Assembly: GCA_963787345.1 (NCBI GenBank)
Contig: CAWBCW010000011.1
Location: 496,001-560,000 of the forward strand
DNA from: Bacillus_BD sp963787345
Lineage (GTDB): Bacteria > Bacillota > Bacilli > Bacillales > Cytobacillaceae
Direction of reading: 5' to 3'
Length of the DNA stretch: 64,000 nt
The notes under the pieces were generated by a model. It was given only the letters and a program-made list of their open reading frames with translations, was not told the origin of the DNA and did not search any database. This document shows positions 43,679 through 51,349 of this stretch, one piece after another (the first letter of the stretch is position 1; each line of letters begins with the position of its first letter). Made by a program: the position numbers and the translations under genes.

Positions 43679-45017
43679 AGTTCAAAAAAATGTCAGAGAA
43701 ACAGCGCTTGATATTTTAGAAGCTGTTGAAAAAAATCAATCGTATAGTAATTTACTTCTAAATCAATATATCAAAAGAAACAATCTAGATGAGAAAGATA
43801 TTGGATTGTTAACGGAACTAACATATGGATGTATCCAGAGAAAAATGACCCTTGACTTTTATCTATCTCCATTTATTGCTAAAAATAAAAAAATCGAATC
43901 ATGGGTACGACAGTTATTGCGATTAACACTGTATCAAATGGTTTATTTAGATCGAATTCCTGAACGTGCTGCTATTTATGAAGCCGTTGAAATTGCCAAA
44001 AAAAGAGGCCATAAAGGGATTTCAGGTTTAGTAAATGGAATATTACGGAGTATTCAAAGAGAAGGTCTTCCTTCTTTCCAATCGATTGAAGATCGTATTG
44101 AAAGACTTTCTGTTGAGACAAGTCATCCTTATTGGCTTGTTGATCGATGGATTGAATTATTTGGCTATGATGAGACGCTGAAAATGTGCCAGCTAAACTT
44201 AACGGCACCTATTATGACAGCGAGGGTTAATTTAACGAGAACAACAGTGGAACAATGTCTGGAGTTGTTGGAGGATGAAGGTTTTACCGTAAAGAGAAGT
44301 TCCATCATTCCAGAAGCAATCTATTGTTTAAAGGGGAATTTAGCCCTTTCAAAAGCTTTTCGAGAAGGTTACATAACGATTCAAGATGAGAGCTCGATGA
44401 CTGTTGCGCATGCCTTAGGAGCAAAAGAAAGTGAAGTCATTTTAGATGCATGTGCTGCTCCAGGTGGAAAAACGACTCATATTGCCGAGAAGTTAAACAA
44501 AACTGGACAAGTCATTTCACTAGATTTACACGACCATAAGGTTAAGTTGATCCAGGAAAATGCTGCAAGATTGAATTTGCCAAATATTGAAGCCAAGACG
44601 CTTGATAGCCGTCTTGTTCAGAATCATTTTGAACAAGAATCTTTTCATCGTATTTTGTTAGATGCACCATGTTCTGGGCTGGGCGTAGTCAGGAGAAAAC
44701 CGGATATAAAGTATACAAAAAAAGAGAGTGATTTGTTACAGCTTAAAAAGATTCAAAAAACGTTACTAGAATCGGTATCGGTTTTACTAAAAAAAGATGG
44801 TATTCTAGTTTATAGTACATGTACAATTGATCCAGAAGAAAATCAACAAGTGATTCAGGAATTTTTACAGGAGCACCCAGAGTTTATACGAGATACCACT
44901 TTGAGTGAACGTATGCCATCCGAAATACGTCCATATATAAAGAATGGTGAAATTCAAATTTTACCGCAGCATTTTAACTCAGATGGGTTTTATATTGCTT
45001 GTTTAAGAAAAGTTTGA
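43671..45017 (+). CDS. rsmB: 16S rRNA m5C967 methyltransferase RsmB
   Basis: RsmB methylates cytosine 967 of 16S rRNA. The 448-residue protein has an N-terminal NusB-like domain (residues 1 to about 140, ARETALDILEAVEKNQSYSN near the start) and a Rossmann methyltransferase with the SAM site LDACAAPGGKTTHIA. The two catalytic cysteines are in DAPCSGLGVVRRKPD and YSTCTIDPEENQ. In B. subtilis rlmN follows; here the next gene is prpC after 28 bases. Confidence 0.95.
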   Translation: MNKVQKNVRETALDILEAVEKNQSYSNLLLNQYIKRNNLDEKDIGLLTELTYGCIQRKMTLDFYLSPFIAKNKKIESWVRQLLRLTLYQMVYLDRIPERAAIYEAVEIAKKRGHKGISGLVNGILRSIQREGLPSFQSIEDRIERLSVETSHPYWLVDRWIELFGYDETLKMCQLNLTAPIMTARVNLTRTTVEQCLELLEDEGFTVKRSSIIPEAIYCLKGNLALSKAFREGYITIQDESSMTVAHALGAKESEVILDACAAPGGKTTHIAEKLNKTGQVISLDLHDHKVKLIQENAARLNLPNIEAKTLDSRLVQNHFEQESFHRILLDAPCSGLGVVRRKPDIKYTKKESDLLQLKKIQKTLLESVSVLLKKDGILVYSTCTIDPEENQQVIQEFLQEHPEFIRDTTLSERMPSEIRPYIKNGEIQILPQHFNSDGFYIACLRKV

Positions 45018-45045
45018 GCGATGGCGAAAGCAGGTGATGAATGGT

Positions 45046-45804
45046 ATGAAAGCCATTTTTTTAACAGATCGTGGGAAAGTAAGACAACATAATGAGGATA
45101 ATGGGGGAGTCTTCCTCAACCGTAGCGGACAACAACTTGCCATGGTTGCTGACGGAATGGGCGGGCATCGTGCAGGGGATGTTGCCAGTGAAATAACAAT
45201 GATGAAATTAAAAGAAAAATGGGAAGAGACCGATGAAATCATGACGGCTGAACAAGCTGAAAATTGGTTTAGAGATCATATTAATCAAGTGAATATGATC
45301 GTGTTTCAACATGCACAAGATCATGTGGAATGTGAAGGAATGGGGACGACGATTGTCGCTGTTGTCATTACTGAAACGTTTTCAACCATTGCTCATATTG
45401 GTGACAGCCGCTGTTATATTTTAAATGAAGCTGGCTTTTCACAAATAACGGAAGATCATTCCCTTGTAAATGAACTTGTCCGGACAGGGCAGATATCAAA
45501 AGAAGACGCGGAGAACCATCCTCGTAAAAACGTCTTAACAAGGGCTTTAGGTACAGAAGTATTTGTTGACATGGACGTTAAAACGATTGTCATTGAAGAG
45601 GACGATATGCTTCTGCTCTGTTCAGATGGACTATCTAACAAAGTGAATGAAGTGGAAATAGCTAGTACGCTAAAAAGTGAAAAATCAATAAAAGAGAAAG
45701 CCGCGACCCTCGTTGACCTAGCGAATGAATATGGAGGCGAGGATAACATCTCACTTGTCATTGTAGAATTTACTTCTAATAAATCCTATGGTGAAGAGCA
45801 ATGA
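45046..45804 (+). CDS. prpC: PP2C-type protein phosphatase PrpC
   Basis: PrpC dephosphorylates targets of the kinase PrkC. The ATG at 45046 sits ten bases after AGGTG and aligns with the B. subtilis N-terminus, giving 252 residues; ATG 45037 is possible but too close to the site. Metal-binding motifs are GKVRQHNEDNGG, VADGMGGHRAGD, AHIGDSRCYI, LLLCSDGLSNKV and GGEDNISLVI. It overlaps prkC by ATGA. Phosphatase and kinase as a pair is the standard arrangement in Firmicutes. Confidence 0.95.
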   Translation: MKAIFLTDRGKVRQHNEDNGGVFLNRSGQQLAMVADGMGGHRAGDVASEITMMKLKEKWEETDEIMTAEQAENWFRDHINQVNMIVFQHAQDHVECEGMGTTIVAVVITETFSTIAHIGDSRCYILNEAGFSQITEDHSLVNELVRTGQISKEDAENHPRKNVLTRALGTEVFVDMDVKTIVIEEDDMLLLCSDGLSNKVNEVEIASTLKSEKSIKEKAATLVDLANEYGGEDNISLVIVEFTSNKSYGEEQ

Positions 45805-47771
45805 TGATCGGAAGAAGAATAAGTGACCGCTATAAGGTTTTAGAAATGATTGGCGGGGGTGGAATGGCAAATGTCTATTTAGCACATGATATGATATTAG
45901 ACAGAGATGTCGCCGTTAAAGTATTGCGATTAGACTTTGCCAATAATGATGAATTTATTCACCGGTTTCATCGAGAGGCACTATCTGCGACAAGTTTAGC
46001 TCACCCTAATATTGTTAGCATCTATGATGTGGGTGAAGAGGATTCCATTTATTACATCGTCATGGAACATGTAAATGGGCAAACACTGAAACAATACATA
46101 CAAAAACAGTCACCTGTAGCGATTGAAGAAGCATTAGCGATAATGAGCCAGGTTACTTCTGCCATTTCACATGCACATCAGAATCATATCATTCATCGGG
46201 ACATAAAGCCGCAAAATATTTTACTTGACCAAAATAGCAATGTGAAAATTACTGATTTTGGAATTGCGATGGCTTTAAGTGCTACGAGTATAACGCAGAC
46301 GAATTCGGTCTTAGGTTCTGTTCACTATTTATCTCCTGAACAGGCAAGGGGAGGCGTCGCCAACCATAAATCCGATATTTATGCGCTTGGAATAGTGATG
46401 TTTGAATTATTAACCGGCCGATTGCCCTTTTCGGGTGAGTCTGCTGTTTCGATTGCGTTAAAACATTTGCAAACGGAAACGCCATCACTTCGAAGGTGGA
46501 ATTCAAACATCCCTCAAAGTGTTGAAAACATTGTCTTAAAGGCAACAGCGAAAGACCCGTTTCATCGATACGAAAGCGTAGAGGAGATGGAGGAGGACAT
46601 TCGGACGGCTTTAGATCCTAATCGGGAAAATGATCCTAAATTTATGGTTCCTGTAGATGTGGATGCTACAAAAGCGATCCCCATCATAACGGATGAACAG
46701 GCGCTTTCTCATTTCAGTATAGATGAAACCATTATTCATCATGAAACGAAAAAGAATGGACAGCAAACTCAAAAGGAACAAGTAGAAAAGGAAAAGCCAA
46801 AGAAAAGTAAAAAGAGACCAGCCCTGGTCGTTTCTATATTGAGCATCTTGCTGATCCTTACAATTTTAGCAATAATGGTCCTTCCTGATTTATTCACTCC
46901 AAAAGATATTGAAGTTCCAGATGTTTCCGGCTTGTCATTGGATAAAGCTGTATCTGAATTGGTTACTGCTGGATTCGTTATTAGTGAAACAAAAGAAATC
47001 AGCCATGAGGAGATTGACGAAGGCGACGTTGTCAAAACAGATCCTAAGGCTGGTAGAGTGGCTAAGAAAGGATCAGAAGTTATTATTTATGAAAGTACCG
47101 GGAAGGCTACATTCAAATTATTAGACTATCGACAACGCAATTATCAAGATGTTGTCTCTTTGTTAAATAATAAGAACTTTAAAGATATTAAAAAGATAGA
47201 AAAATTTGATGACGCTGTGCCAGGTACAATTTTAGAACAAAATTATCATCCGGGAGCCGAAGTTGTCCCAGAAGAAACGATTCTGGAATTTACGGTAAGT
47301 CAAGGCCTTGAATTAATTAAAGTGAAAGACTTAACCGGCTATACAGCTGCAGACGTACAAGATTATGTAGGTGGTGTAGGATTAAATGCAAAGGTATCAC
47401 AAGAGGATTACCATGATACGATTGCAAAGGGTGAAGTCATTTCTCAAGAACCGAAAGCTGGTAAAAATGTAGAAAAAGGCTCAACAATTACAGTAATTAT
47501 TTCAAAGGGGGCGGAAGAGCTACCGCCAAAACAAGTAACAGTAGAAGAAACGATTCCTTATAATCCTCCTGAGGAAGGCGTTCCACAAATGGTTCTTATT
47601 TTCGTGGATGATATGAATCATGATATGACCGAGCCAATTGATACATTTGCTATTACAGAAAATAAAACAAGAACGATTGAGTTGATGGTTGCCCCTAATA
47701 TGACTGCGAGTTATCAGGTTACGGTAGATGGTCAAATTATTATAACTAAAACTGTAAATTATTCAGAGTAA
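45801..47771 (+). CDS. prkC: Serine/threonine protein kinase PrkC with PASTA repeats
   Basis: PrkC is a membrane kinase that senses muropeptides and influences germination and cell-wall control. The 656-residue protein has a kinase domain (about 10-270) with GGGGMANVYLA, Lys40, HRDIKPQN with Asp134, and DFG at 152-154. One membrane helix lies at about 343-362 (LVVSILSILLILTILAIMVL). Three PASTA repeats follow (starting near VPDVSGLSLDKAV, KLLDYRQRNYQDV and KVKDLTGYTAADV) and then a C-terminal Ig-like segment. A tail is present after the last PASTA, as in B. subtilis. Confidence 0.96.
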   Translation: MMIGRRISDRYKVLEMIGGGGMANVYLAHDMILDRDVAVKVLRLDFANNDEFIHRFHREALSATSLAHPNIVSIYDVGEEDSIYYIVMEHVNGQTLKQYIQKQSPVAIEEALAIMSQVTSAISHAHQNHIIHRDIKPQNILLDQNSNVKITDFGIAMALSATSITQTNSVLGSVHYLSPEQARGGVANHKSDIYALGIVMFELLTGRLPFSGESAVSIALKHLQTETPSLRRWNSNIPQSVENIVLKATAKDPFHRYESVEEMEEDIRTALDPNRENDPKFMVPVDVDATKAIPIITDEQALSHFSIDETIIHHETKKNGQQTQKEQVEKEKPKKSKKRPALVVSILSILLILTILAIMVLPDLFTPKDIEVPDVSGLSLDKAVSELVTAGFVISETKEISHEEIDEGDVVKTDPKAGRVAKKGSEVIIYESTGKATFKLLDYRQRNYQDVVSLLNNKNFKDIKKIEKFDDAVPGTILEQNYHPGAEVVPEETILEFTVSQGLELIKVKDLTGYTAADVQDYVGGVGLNAKVSQEDYHDTIAKGEVISQEPKAGKNVEKGSTITVIISKGAEELPPKQVTVEETIPYNPPEEGVPQMVLIFVDDMNHDMTEPIDTFAITENKTRTIELMVAPNMTASYQVTVDGQIIITKTVNYSE

Positions 47772-47799
47772 TGTCAAATAACAGGAAGGGAGCGCTGCT

Positions 47800-48681
47800 A
47801 TGCCTGAAGGCAAAATTGTAAAAGCATTGAGTGGTTTTTATTACGTTTTTAGCGAGCGAAAGATTATCCAATGTAGAGGCAGAGGAATTTTTCGAAAGAA
47901 TAAGATTACCCCTTTAGTAGGAGATGAAGTGGTTTTTCAAGCTGATAATGATTTAGAGGGGTATCTCCTGGAAATAAAAGAGCGAAAAAACAGCCTTGTG
48001 CGGCCGCCGATTGCGAATGTTGATCAAGTTATTTTAGTATTCTCTGCGACAGAGCCTGAGTTCAGTACCGCTTTATTAGATCGGTTTCTTGTACTCATTG
48101 AGTATAATCGAATTCGACCAGTCATCTGTATTACAAAAATGGACTTAATCAATGATGAAGAAAAAAAACGGATTGTAGAGATTGCAGAGGATTATAGAGA
48201 AGCGGGCTATCCTGTTTTGTTAACCTCATCAGAAACGGATGAAGGGTTAGAGAAGCTAGTTCCTTATTTGAATGGGGTTATTTCTGTATTTGCCGGTCAA
48301 TCTGGTGTTGGTAAATCATCTTTGTTGAATGCTCTCAAGCCTGAATTAGAATTGAAAACAGATGATATTTCAAATCATCTTGGAAGAGGAAAACATACAA
48401 CGAGACATGTCGAATTAATTCAAGTTGGTGACGGTCTTGTTGCAGATACTCCTGGATTTAGTTCGTTAGAGTTTACTGAGGTTGAACAAGAGGAATTAAA
48501 CGATTGTTTTCCGGAGATTCAGAAAATCAGTGAAAACTGCAAATTCAGGGGCTGCCTACATTTAGCTGAACCTAAATGTGCCGTTAAAAAGGGAGTGGAA
48601 AATGGGGAAATTCCAACTTACCGATACGAACATTACAAGGAGTTTTTAGAAGAGATCAAAAACAGAAAGCCGAGGTATTAA
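47800..48681 (+). CDS. rsgA: Ribosome small subunit-dependent GTPase RsgA (CpgA)
   Basis: RsgA is a circularly permuted GTPase that matures 30S subunits. It is also linked to cell-wall synthesis and is a PrkC substrate in B. subtilis. The 293-residue protein has an N-terminal OB fold, then the permuted G motifs in order: TKMD (G4), AGQSGVGKSSLLNAL (G1), RHVEL (G2 region) and DTPGFSS (G3). The C-terminal zinc site has CKFRGCLHLAEPKCAV. The start follows GGAAGGGAG. Confidence 0.96.
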   Translation: MPEGKIVKALSGFYYVFSERKIIQCRGRGIFRKNKITPLVGDEVVFQADNDLEGYLLEIKERKNSLVRPPIANVDQVILVFSATEPEFSTALLDRFLVLIEYNRIRPVICITKMDLINDEEKKRIVEIAEDYREAGYPVLLTSSETDEGLEKLVPYLNGVISVFAGQSGVGKSSLLNALKPELELKTDDISNHLGRGKHTTRHVELIQVGDGLVADTPGFSSLEFTEVEQEELNDCFPEIQKISENCKFRGCLHLAEPKCAVKKGVENGEIPTYRYEHYKEFLEEIKNRKPRY

Positions 48682-48683
48682 GG

Positions 48684-49328
48684 ATGGTTAAAATAGCACC
48701 TTCGATTTTATCAGCAGACTTTTCAAGATTAGGTGAGGAGATTAAAGATGTGGAAAGAGGGGGTGCAGACCTTATTCACGTTGATGTCATGGATGGCCAT
48801 TTTGTACCAAATATCACAATTGGTCCATTAGTAGTTGAAAGCATTAGACCGATCACAAAACTCCCTCTAGATGTACACTTGATGATTGAAAAACCGGATC
48901 AATACATTGAATCATTCGCAAAGGCGGGTGCCGACTATATTACTGTACATGTAGAGGCATGTACACATCTGCATCGAACGATTCAATTAATTAAATCATT
49001 TGGTGTGAAAGCAGGTGTCGTATTAAATCCAGCAACACCTGTTCAATGGATTGAACCGATCATCGAAGAATTGGACATGGTGTTACTGATGTCAGTAAAC
49101 CCAGGTTTTGGCGGTCAAAAGTTTATTCCATTAGTTATAGATAAAATAAAGCAGGTTCGAGATTTGGCAAACCAAAAAGGAACCAAAATTGAAATTGAGA
49201 TTGATGGCGGCGTGAATGAAGAAACAGCTCGTATTTGTGTAGAGGCAGGAGCAACAATATTAGTCGCTGGATCGGCTGTGTTCAATCAAGATGATCGCAA
49301 AAAAGCGATTTCATTATTAAAATCATAA
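48684..49328 (+). CDS. rpe: Ribulose-phosphate 3-epimerase
   Basis: Rpe interconverts ribulose 5-phosphate and xylulose 5-phosphate. The 214-residue TIM barrel has APSILSADFSRLGEEI, HVDVMDGHFVPNITIGP, LDVHLMIEKPDQYI, LLMSVNPGFGGQKFIP and EIDGGVNEETA with the catalytic and metal residues intact. It starts two bases after rsgA, with AAGGATGG overlapping the start, and is followed by a short terminator. Confidence 0.97.
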   Translation: MVKIAPSILSADFSRLGEEIKDVERGGADLIHVDVMDGHFVPNITIGPLVVESIRPITKLPLDVHLMIEKPDQYIESFAKAGADYITVHVEACTHLHRTIQLIKSFGVKAGVVLNPATPVQWIEPIIEELDMVLLMSVNPGFGGQKFIPLVIDKIKQVRDLANQKGTKIEIEIDGGVNEETARICVEAGATILVAGSAVFNQDDRKKAISLLKS

Positions 49329-49339
49329 AGGGAATGTTA

Positions 49340-49370
49340 AAGAAGTCAGCATTGATTGCGGCTTCTTTTC
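49340..49370 (+). terminator. Terminator-like hairpin after rpe
   Basis: AAGAAGTC and GGCTTCTT pair with one G-U around a 12-base loop, followed by TTC. The T-tract is short, so termination may be partial. Confidence 0.55.
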
Positions 49371-49394
49371 ATTTATGGAAAGAAAGGGAAAATT

Positions 49395-50042
49395 ATGAAT
49401 ATACATATTTTAGCTGGGGGGCCTGTAGAACTGGTTCCTGATTTAGAGCAATTTACAGGGAATTCGATTACTTGGATAGGTGTTGATCGAGGGGTATATT
49501 ACCTATTAGAAAAAGGAATCAAACCAACAGCTGCGTTTGGTGACTTTGATTCTGTTTCTGCAAAAGAACTAGAAGAAATCGAAAAGGAGACAGCTGAAGT
49601 TTTTCGGTTTTATCCTGAAAAGGATGAGACCGATTTGGATCTTGCATTAGGCTGGGCTATAAAACAAAGACCGGAGAAAATTCGGATTTTTGGTGCAACA
49701 GGCGGACGGTTAGATCATATGTTTGGGAACATCCAATTATTGATCAGAGCCATCCAAGACCAACAGGACACAGAAATTGAAATCATTGATCAAAAGAATG
49801 TTATTTTTATAAAAGCACCCGGAACATACAGAATTGAAAGATGGCAGCATAAAAAATATGTTTCGTTTATTCCCATCACTAGTGAAGTCAAGGGACTCAC
49901 ATTAAAAGGATTTAAATACCCATTAACGAACTGTCATGTTCCACTTGGATCCACGCTATGTATTAGTAATGAGATTCTCAACGATAATGGTACTTTTTCT
50001 TTTTCTAAGGGCATATTAATGATAATAAGAAGTATCGATTAA
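49395..50042 (+). CDS. thiN: Thiamine pyrophosphokinase ThiN
   Basis: ThiN converts thiamine to thiamine diphosphate with ATP. The ATG at 49395 follows AAAGGGAAAA and gives 215 residues, matching B. subtilis YloS. Motifs are ILAGGPVE, WIGVDRGVYYLLEKGI, AAFGDFDSVS, EKDETDLDLALGWA and FGATGGRLDHMFGN; the C-terminal half is the thiamine-binding beta domain. The longer open frame upstream runs into the hairpin after rpe. Confidence 0.94.
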   Translation: MNIHILAGGPVELVPDLEQFTGNSITWIGVDRGVYYLLEKGIKPTAAFGDFDSVSAKELEEIEKETAEVFRFYPEKDETDLDLALGWAIKQRPEKIRIFGATGGRLDHMFGNIQLLIRAIQDQQDTEIEIIDQKNVIFIKAPGTYRIERWQHKKYVSFIPITSEVKGLTLKGFKYPLTNCHVPLGSTLCISNEILNDNGTFSFSKGILMIIRSID

Positions 50043-50162
50043 CTTTGACCTGCATTTAAAAGTACTTATTTTTATTATTTGAATAAGATAATATGGTTCA
50101 GGAATGATTAGTTATCAAAACTGACATAACGATATTTCGCATTGTTTAGGAGGGACAAAACA

Positions 50163-50246
50163 ATGAGGTTTTACACAATAAAATTACCGAAATTCCTAGG
50201 AGGCATTGTCCGCGCGGTATTAGGATCAATGAAAAAAGATAATTAA
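50163..50246 (+). CDS. spoVM: Stage V sporulation protein SpoVM
   Basis: SpoVM is a tiny amphipathic helix that recognises the convex forespore membrane and anchors SpoIVA for coat assembly. The 27-residue peptide (MRFYTIKLPKFLGGIVRAVL, then GSMKKDN) is almost identical to the 26-residue B. subtilis protein and keeps the key Pro9. The ATG follows AGGAGGG. A weak sigma-E-like promoter may lie at 50102-50133 (GAATGATT, 15 bases, CATAACGAT), as expected for mother-cell expression. It is easily missed because of its size. Confidence 0.95.
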   Translation: MRFYTIKLPKFLGGIVRAVLGSMKKDN

Positions 50247-50266
50247 AGAATCATAGGATATGGATG

Positions 50267-50296
50267 AATGCACTCATTGACATGGGTGCATTTTTT
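50267..50296 (+). terminator. Terminator after spoVM
   Basis: AATGCACTCAT pairs with ATGGGTGCATT (one G-U) around TGAC, followed by TTTTTT. Confidence 0.92.
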
Positions 50297-50301
50297 CACG
50301 A

Positions 50302-50331
50302 TAAAAAAATGACGTCCAAAAAAGGACGTCA
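50302..50331 (-). terminator. Terminator of rpmB (minus strand)
   Basis: Read on the minus strand, TGACGTCC-TTTTTT-GGACGTCA is followed by a run of seven T residues. It ends rpmB transcription from the opposite direction, six bases beyond the spoVM terminator. Confidence 0.9.
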
Positions 50332-50336
50332 AACTT

Positions 50337-50439
50337 TATCGAACTCGCCTTGGAGAATTTGCGCTCAGATTTTTTGGGCTAGCTCGAAAGATTCCCTTAA
50401 AAAACTGTGGCATTCGCCGAAGGCTTCTGCAGAATGCAG
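50337..50439 (-). repeat. Structured interspersed repeat, copy 3 (3' half, minus strand)
   Basis: On the minus strand this reads AAGCCTTCGGCGAATGCCACAG, then a TTTTTT/AAAAAATCTG stem, GAGCGCAAATTC, CCAAGGCGAGTTCGAT. It aligns with the last 105 bases of copies 1 and 2. The CAG...CTG stem is kept, with different inner bases (GGG/CCC here, ACC/GGT in copy 2). The copy lies between the rpmB stop codon and its terminator. The 5' half is absent because rpmB coding sequence is there. Confidence 0.65.
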
Positions 50440-50628
50440 TTAAACTCGTTCAACTTTACCAGAACGTAGAGCTCTTGCTGAAACCCAAACACGCTTAGGT
50501 TTTCCGTCAACAAGAATACGAACTTTTTGAAGGTTAGCACCCCAGCTACGTTTATTCGCGTTCATAGCATGAGAACGTGCATTACCTGTAGTTGTTTTTT
50601 TACCCGTTACAACACATTTACGTGGCAT
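50440..50628 (-). CDS. rpmB: 50S ribosomal protein L28
   Basis: L28 is a small basic protein of the large ribosomal subunit. The 62-residue sequence starts PRKCVVTGKKTTTGNARSHA and ends ARALRSGKVERV, nearly identical to B. subtilis L28 and without the zinc CxxC pairs found in some paralogues. The ribosome binding site on the minus strand is AAGGAGGG. It is convergent with spoVM and divergent from yloU, as in B. subtilis. Confidence 0.97.
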   Translation of the reverse strand: MPRKCVVTGKKTTTGNARSHAMNANKRSWGANLQKVRILVDGKPKRVWVSARALRSGKVERV

Positions 50629-50840
50629 TTATTTTCCCTCCTTGCTGCAAAAACTGTAAACTTCTTACAGTTCAGTTACATTTATTATCATTGGCTATGA
50701 GCCCACATTTTGTGGCAGCCGATATGACCCGGAACATAGGGTCCTTAATGTGAAAAACCGCAAACCTTAAGTTTTTCGTCCATTAAAATATACCTTAATA
50801 ATTTATCACACAAAAATGATGAATGCAATAAAAATCAGTG
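50629..50840 (-). promoter_or_regulatory. Long structured leader of rpmB with terminator-like hairpin
   Basis: On the minus strand the leader contains hairpins GACCC-TATGTTCC-GGGTC, CCACA-AAA-TGTGG within GGCT...AGCC, and finally AACTGTAA-GAAGT-TTACAGTT followed by TTT (50649-50672), just before the Shine-Dalgarno. An AT-rich promoter-like region (TTGTGT, TATATT) lies around 50790-50815. The layout suggests attenuation, possibly by L28 itself, but I know of no described rpmB leader family in Bacillus. The remaining bases to 50969 hold a possible promoter for yloU (TTTCAA, 17 bases, TAAAAT). Confidence 0.45.
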
Positions 50841-50969
50841 ACAGATTCAAATTCATGTAAAGATCCTTTTATGAATCATAGGACAAAATAAGATTAACTT
50901 TCAAAAACAGACCCGTTATAGTAAAATGTCTTTAGTCAAGGTGCAATTTCCAAAAAGGGGGAGTCATGC

Positions 50970-51332
50970 ATGTCGATCGAATTAACGACTACATATGGAC
51001 AAATCGATATTTCAAATGATGTAATCGCAACTATTGCGGGTGGAGCGGCAATTGATTGTTATGGTATTGTTGGGATGGCGTCAAAAAGTCAAATCAAAGA
51101 TGGATTAACTGACATACTAAGAAAAGAAAACTTTACCCGTGGAGTAATCGTTCGTCAGGAGGATGAACAAGTTCATATTGATATGTATATTATTGTTAGT
51201 TATGGAACAAAAATCTCTGAGATTGCCCATAACGTTCAATCAAAAGTAAAGTATACATTGGACAAAACAGTTGGACTTGCCGTTGACACAGTAAATATAT
51301 TCGTACAGGGTGTTCGTGTAACGAATCCGTGA
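50970..51332 (+). CDS. yloU: Asp23/Gls24-family envelope protein YloU
   Basis: This is a 120-residue Asp23/Gls24 domain protein. Family members are linked to cell-envelope stress and, in staphylococci, fatty-acid metabolism. Motifs are ELTTTYGQIDISNDVIATIA, AAIDCYGIVGMASKS, FTRGVIVRQEDEQVHIDMYI and the C-terminal VDTVNIFVQGVRVT. The ATG follows GGGGGAG. It sits just before yloV, a pairing that is conserved in Firmicutes. Confidence 0.9.
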   Translation: MSIELTTTYGQIDISNDVIATIAGGAAIDCYGIVGMASKSQIKDGLTDILRKENFTRGVIVRQEDEQVHIDMYIIVSYGTKISEIAHNVQSKVKYTLDKTVGLAVDTVNIFVQGVRVTNP

Positions 51333-51349
51333 TTGAGGGAGTGAACGAT

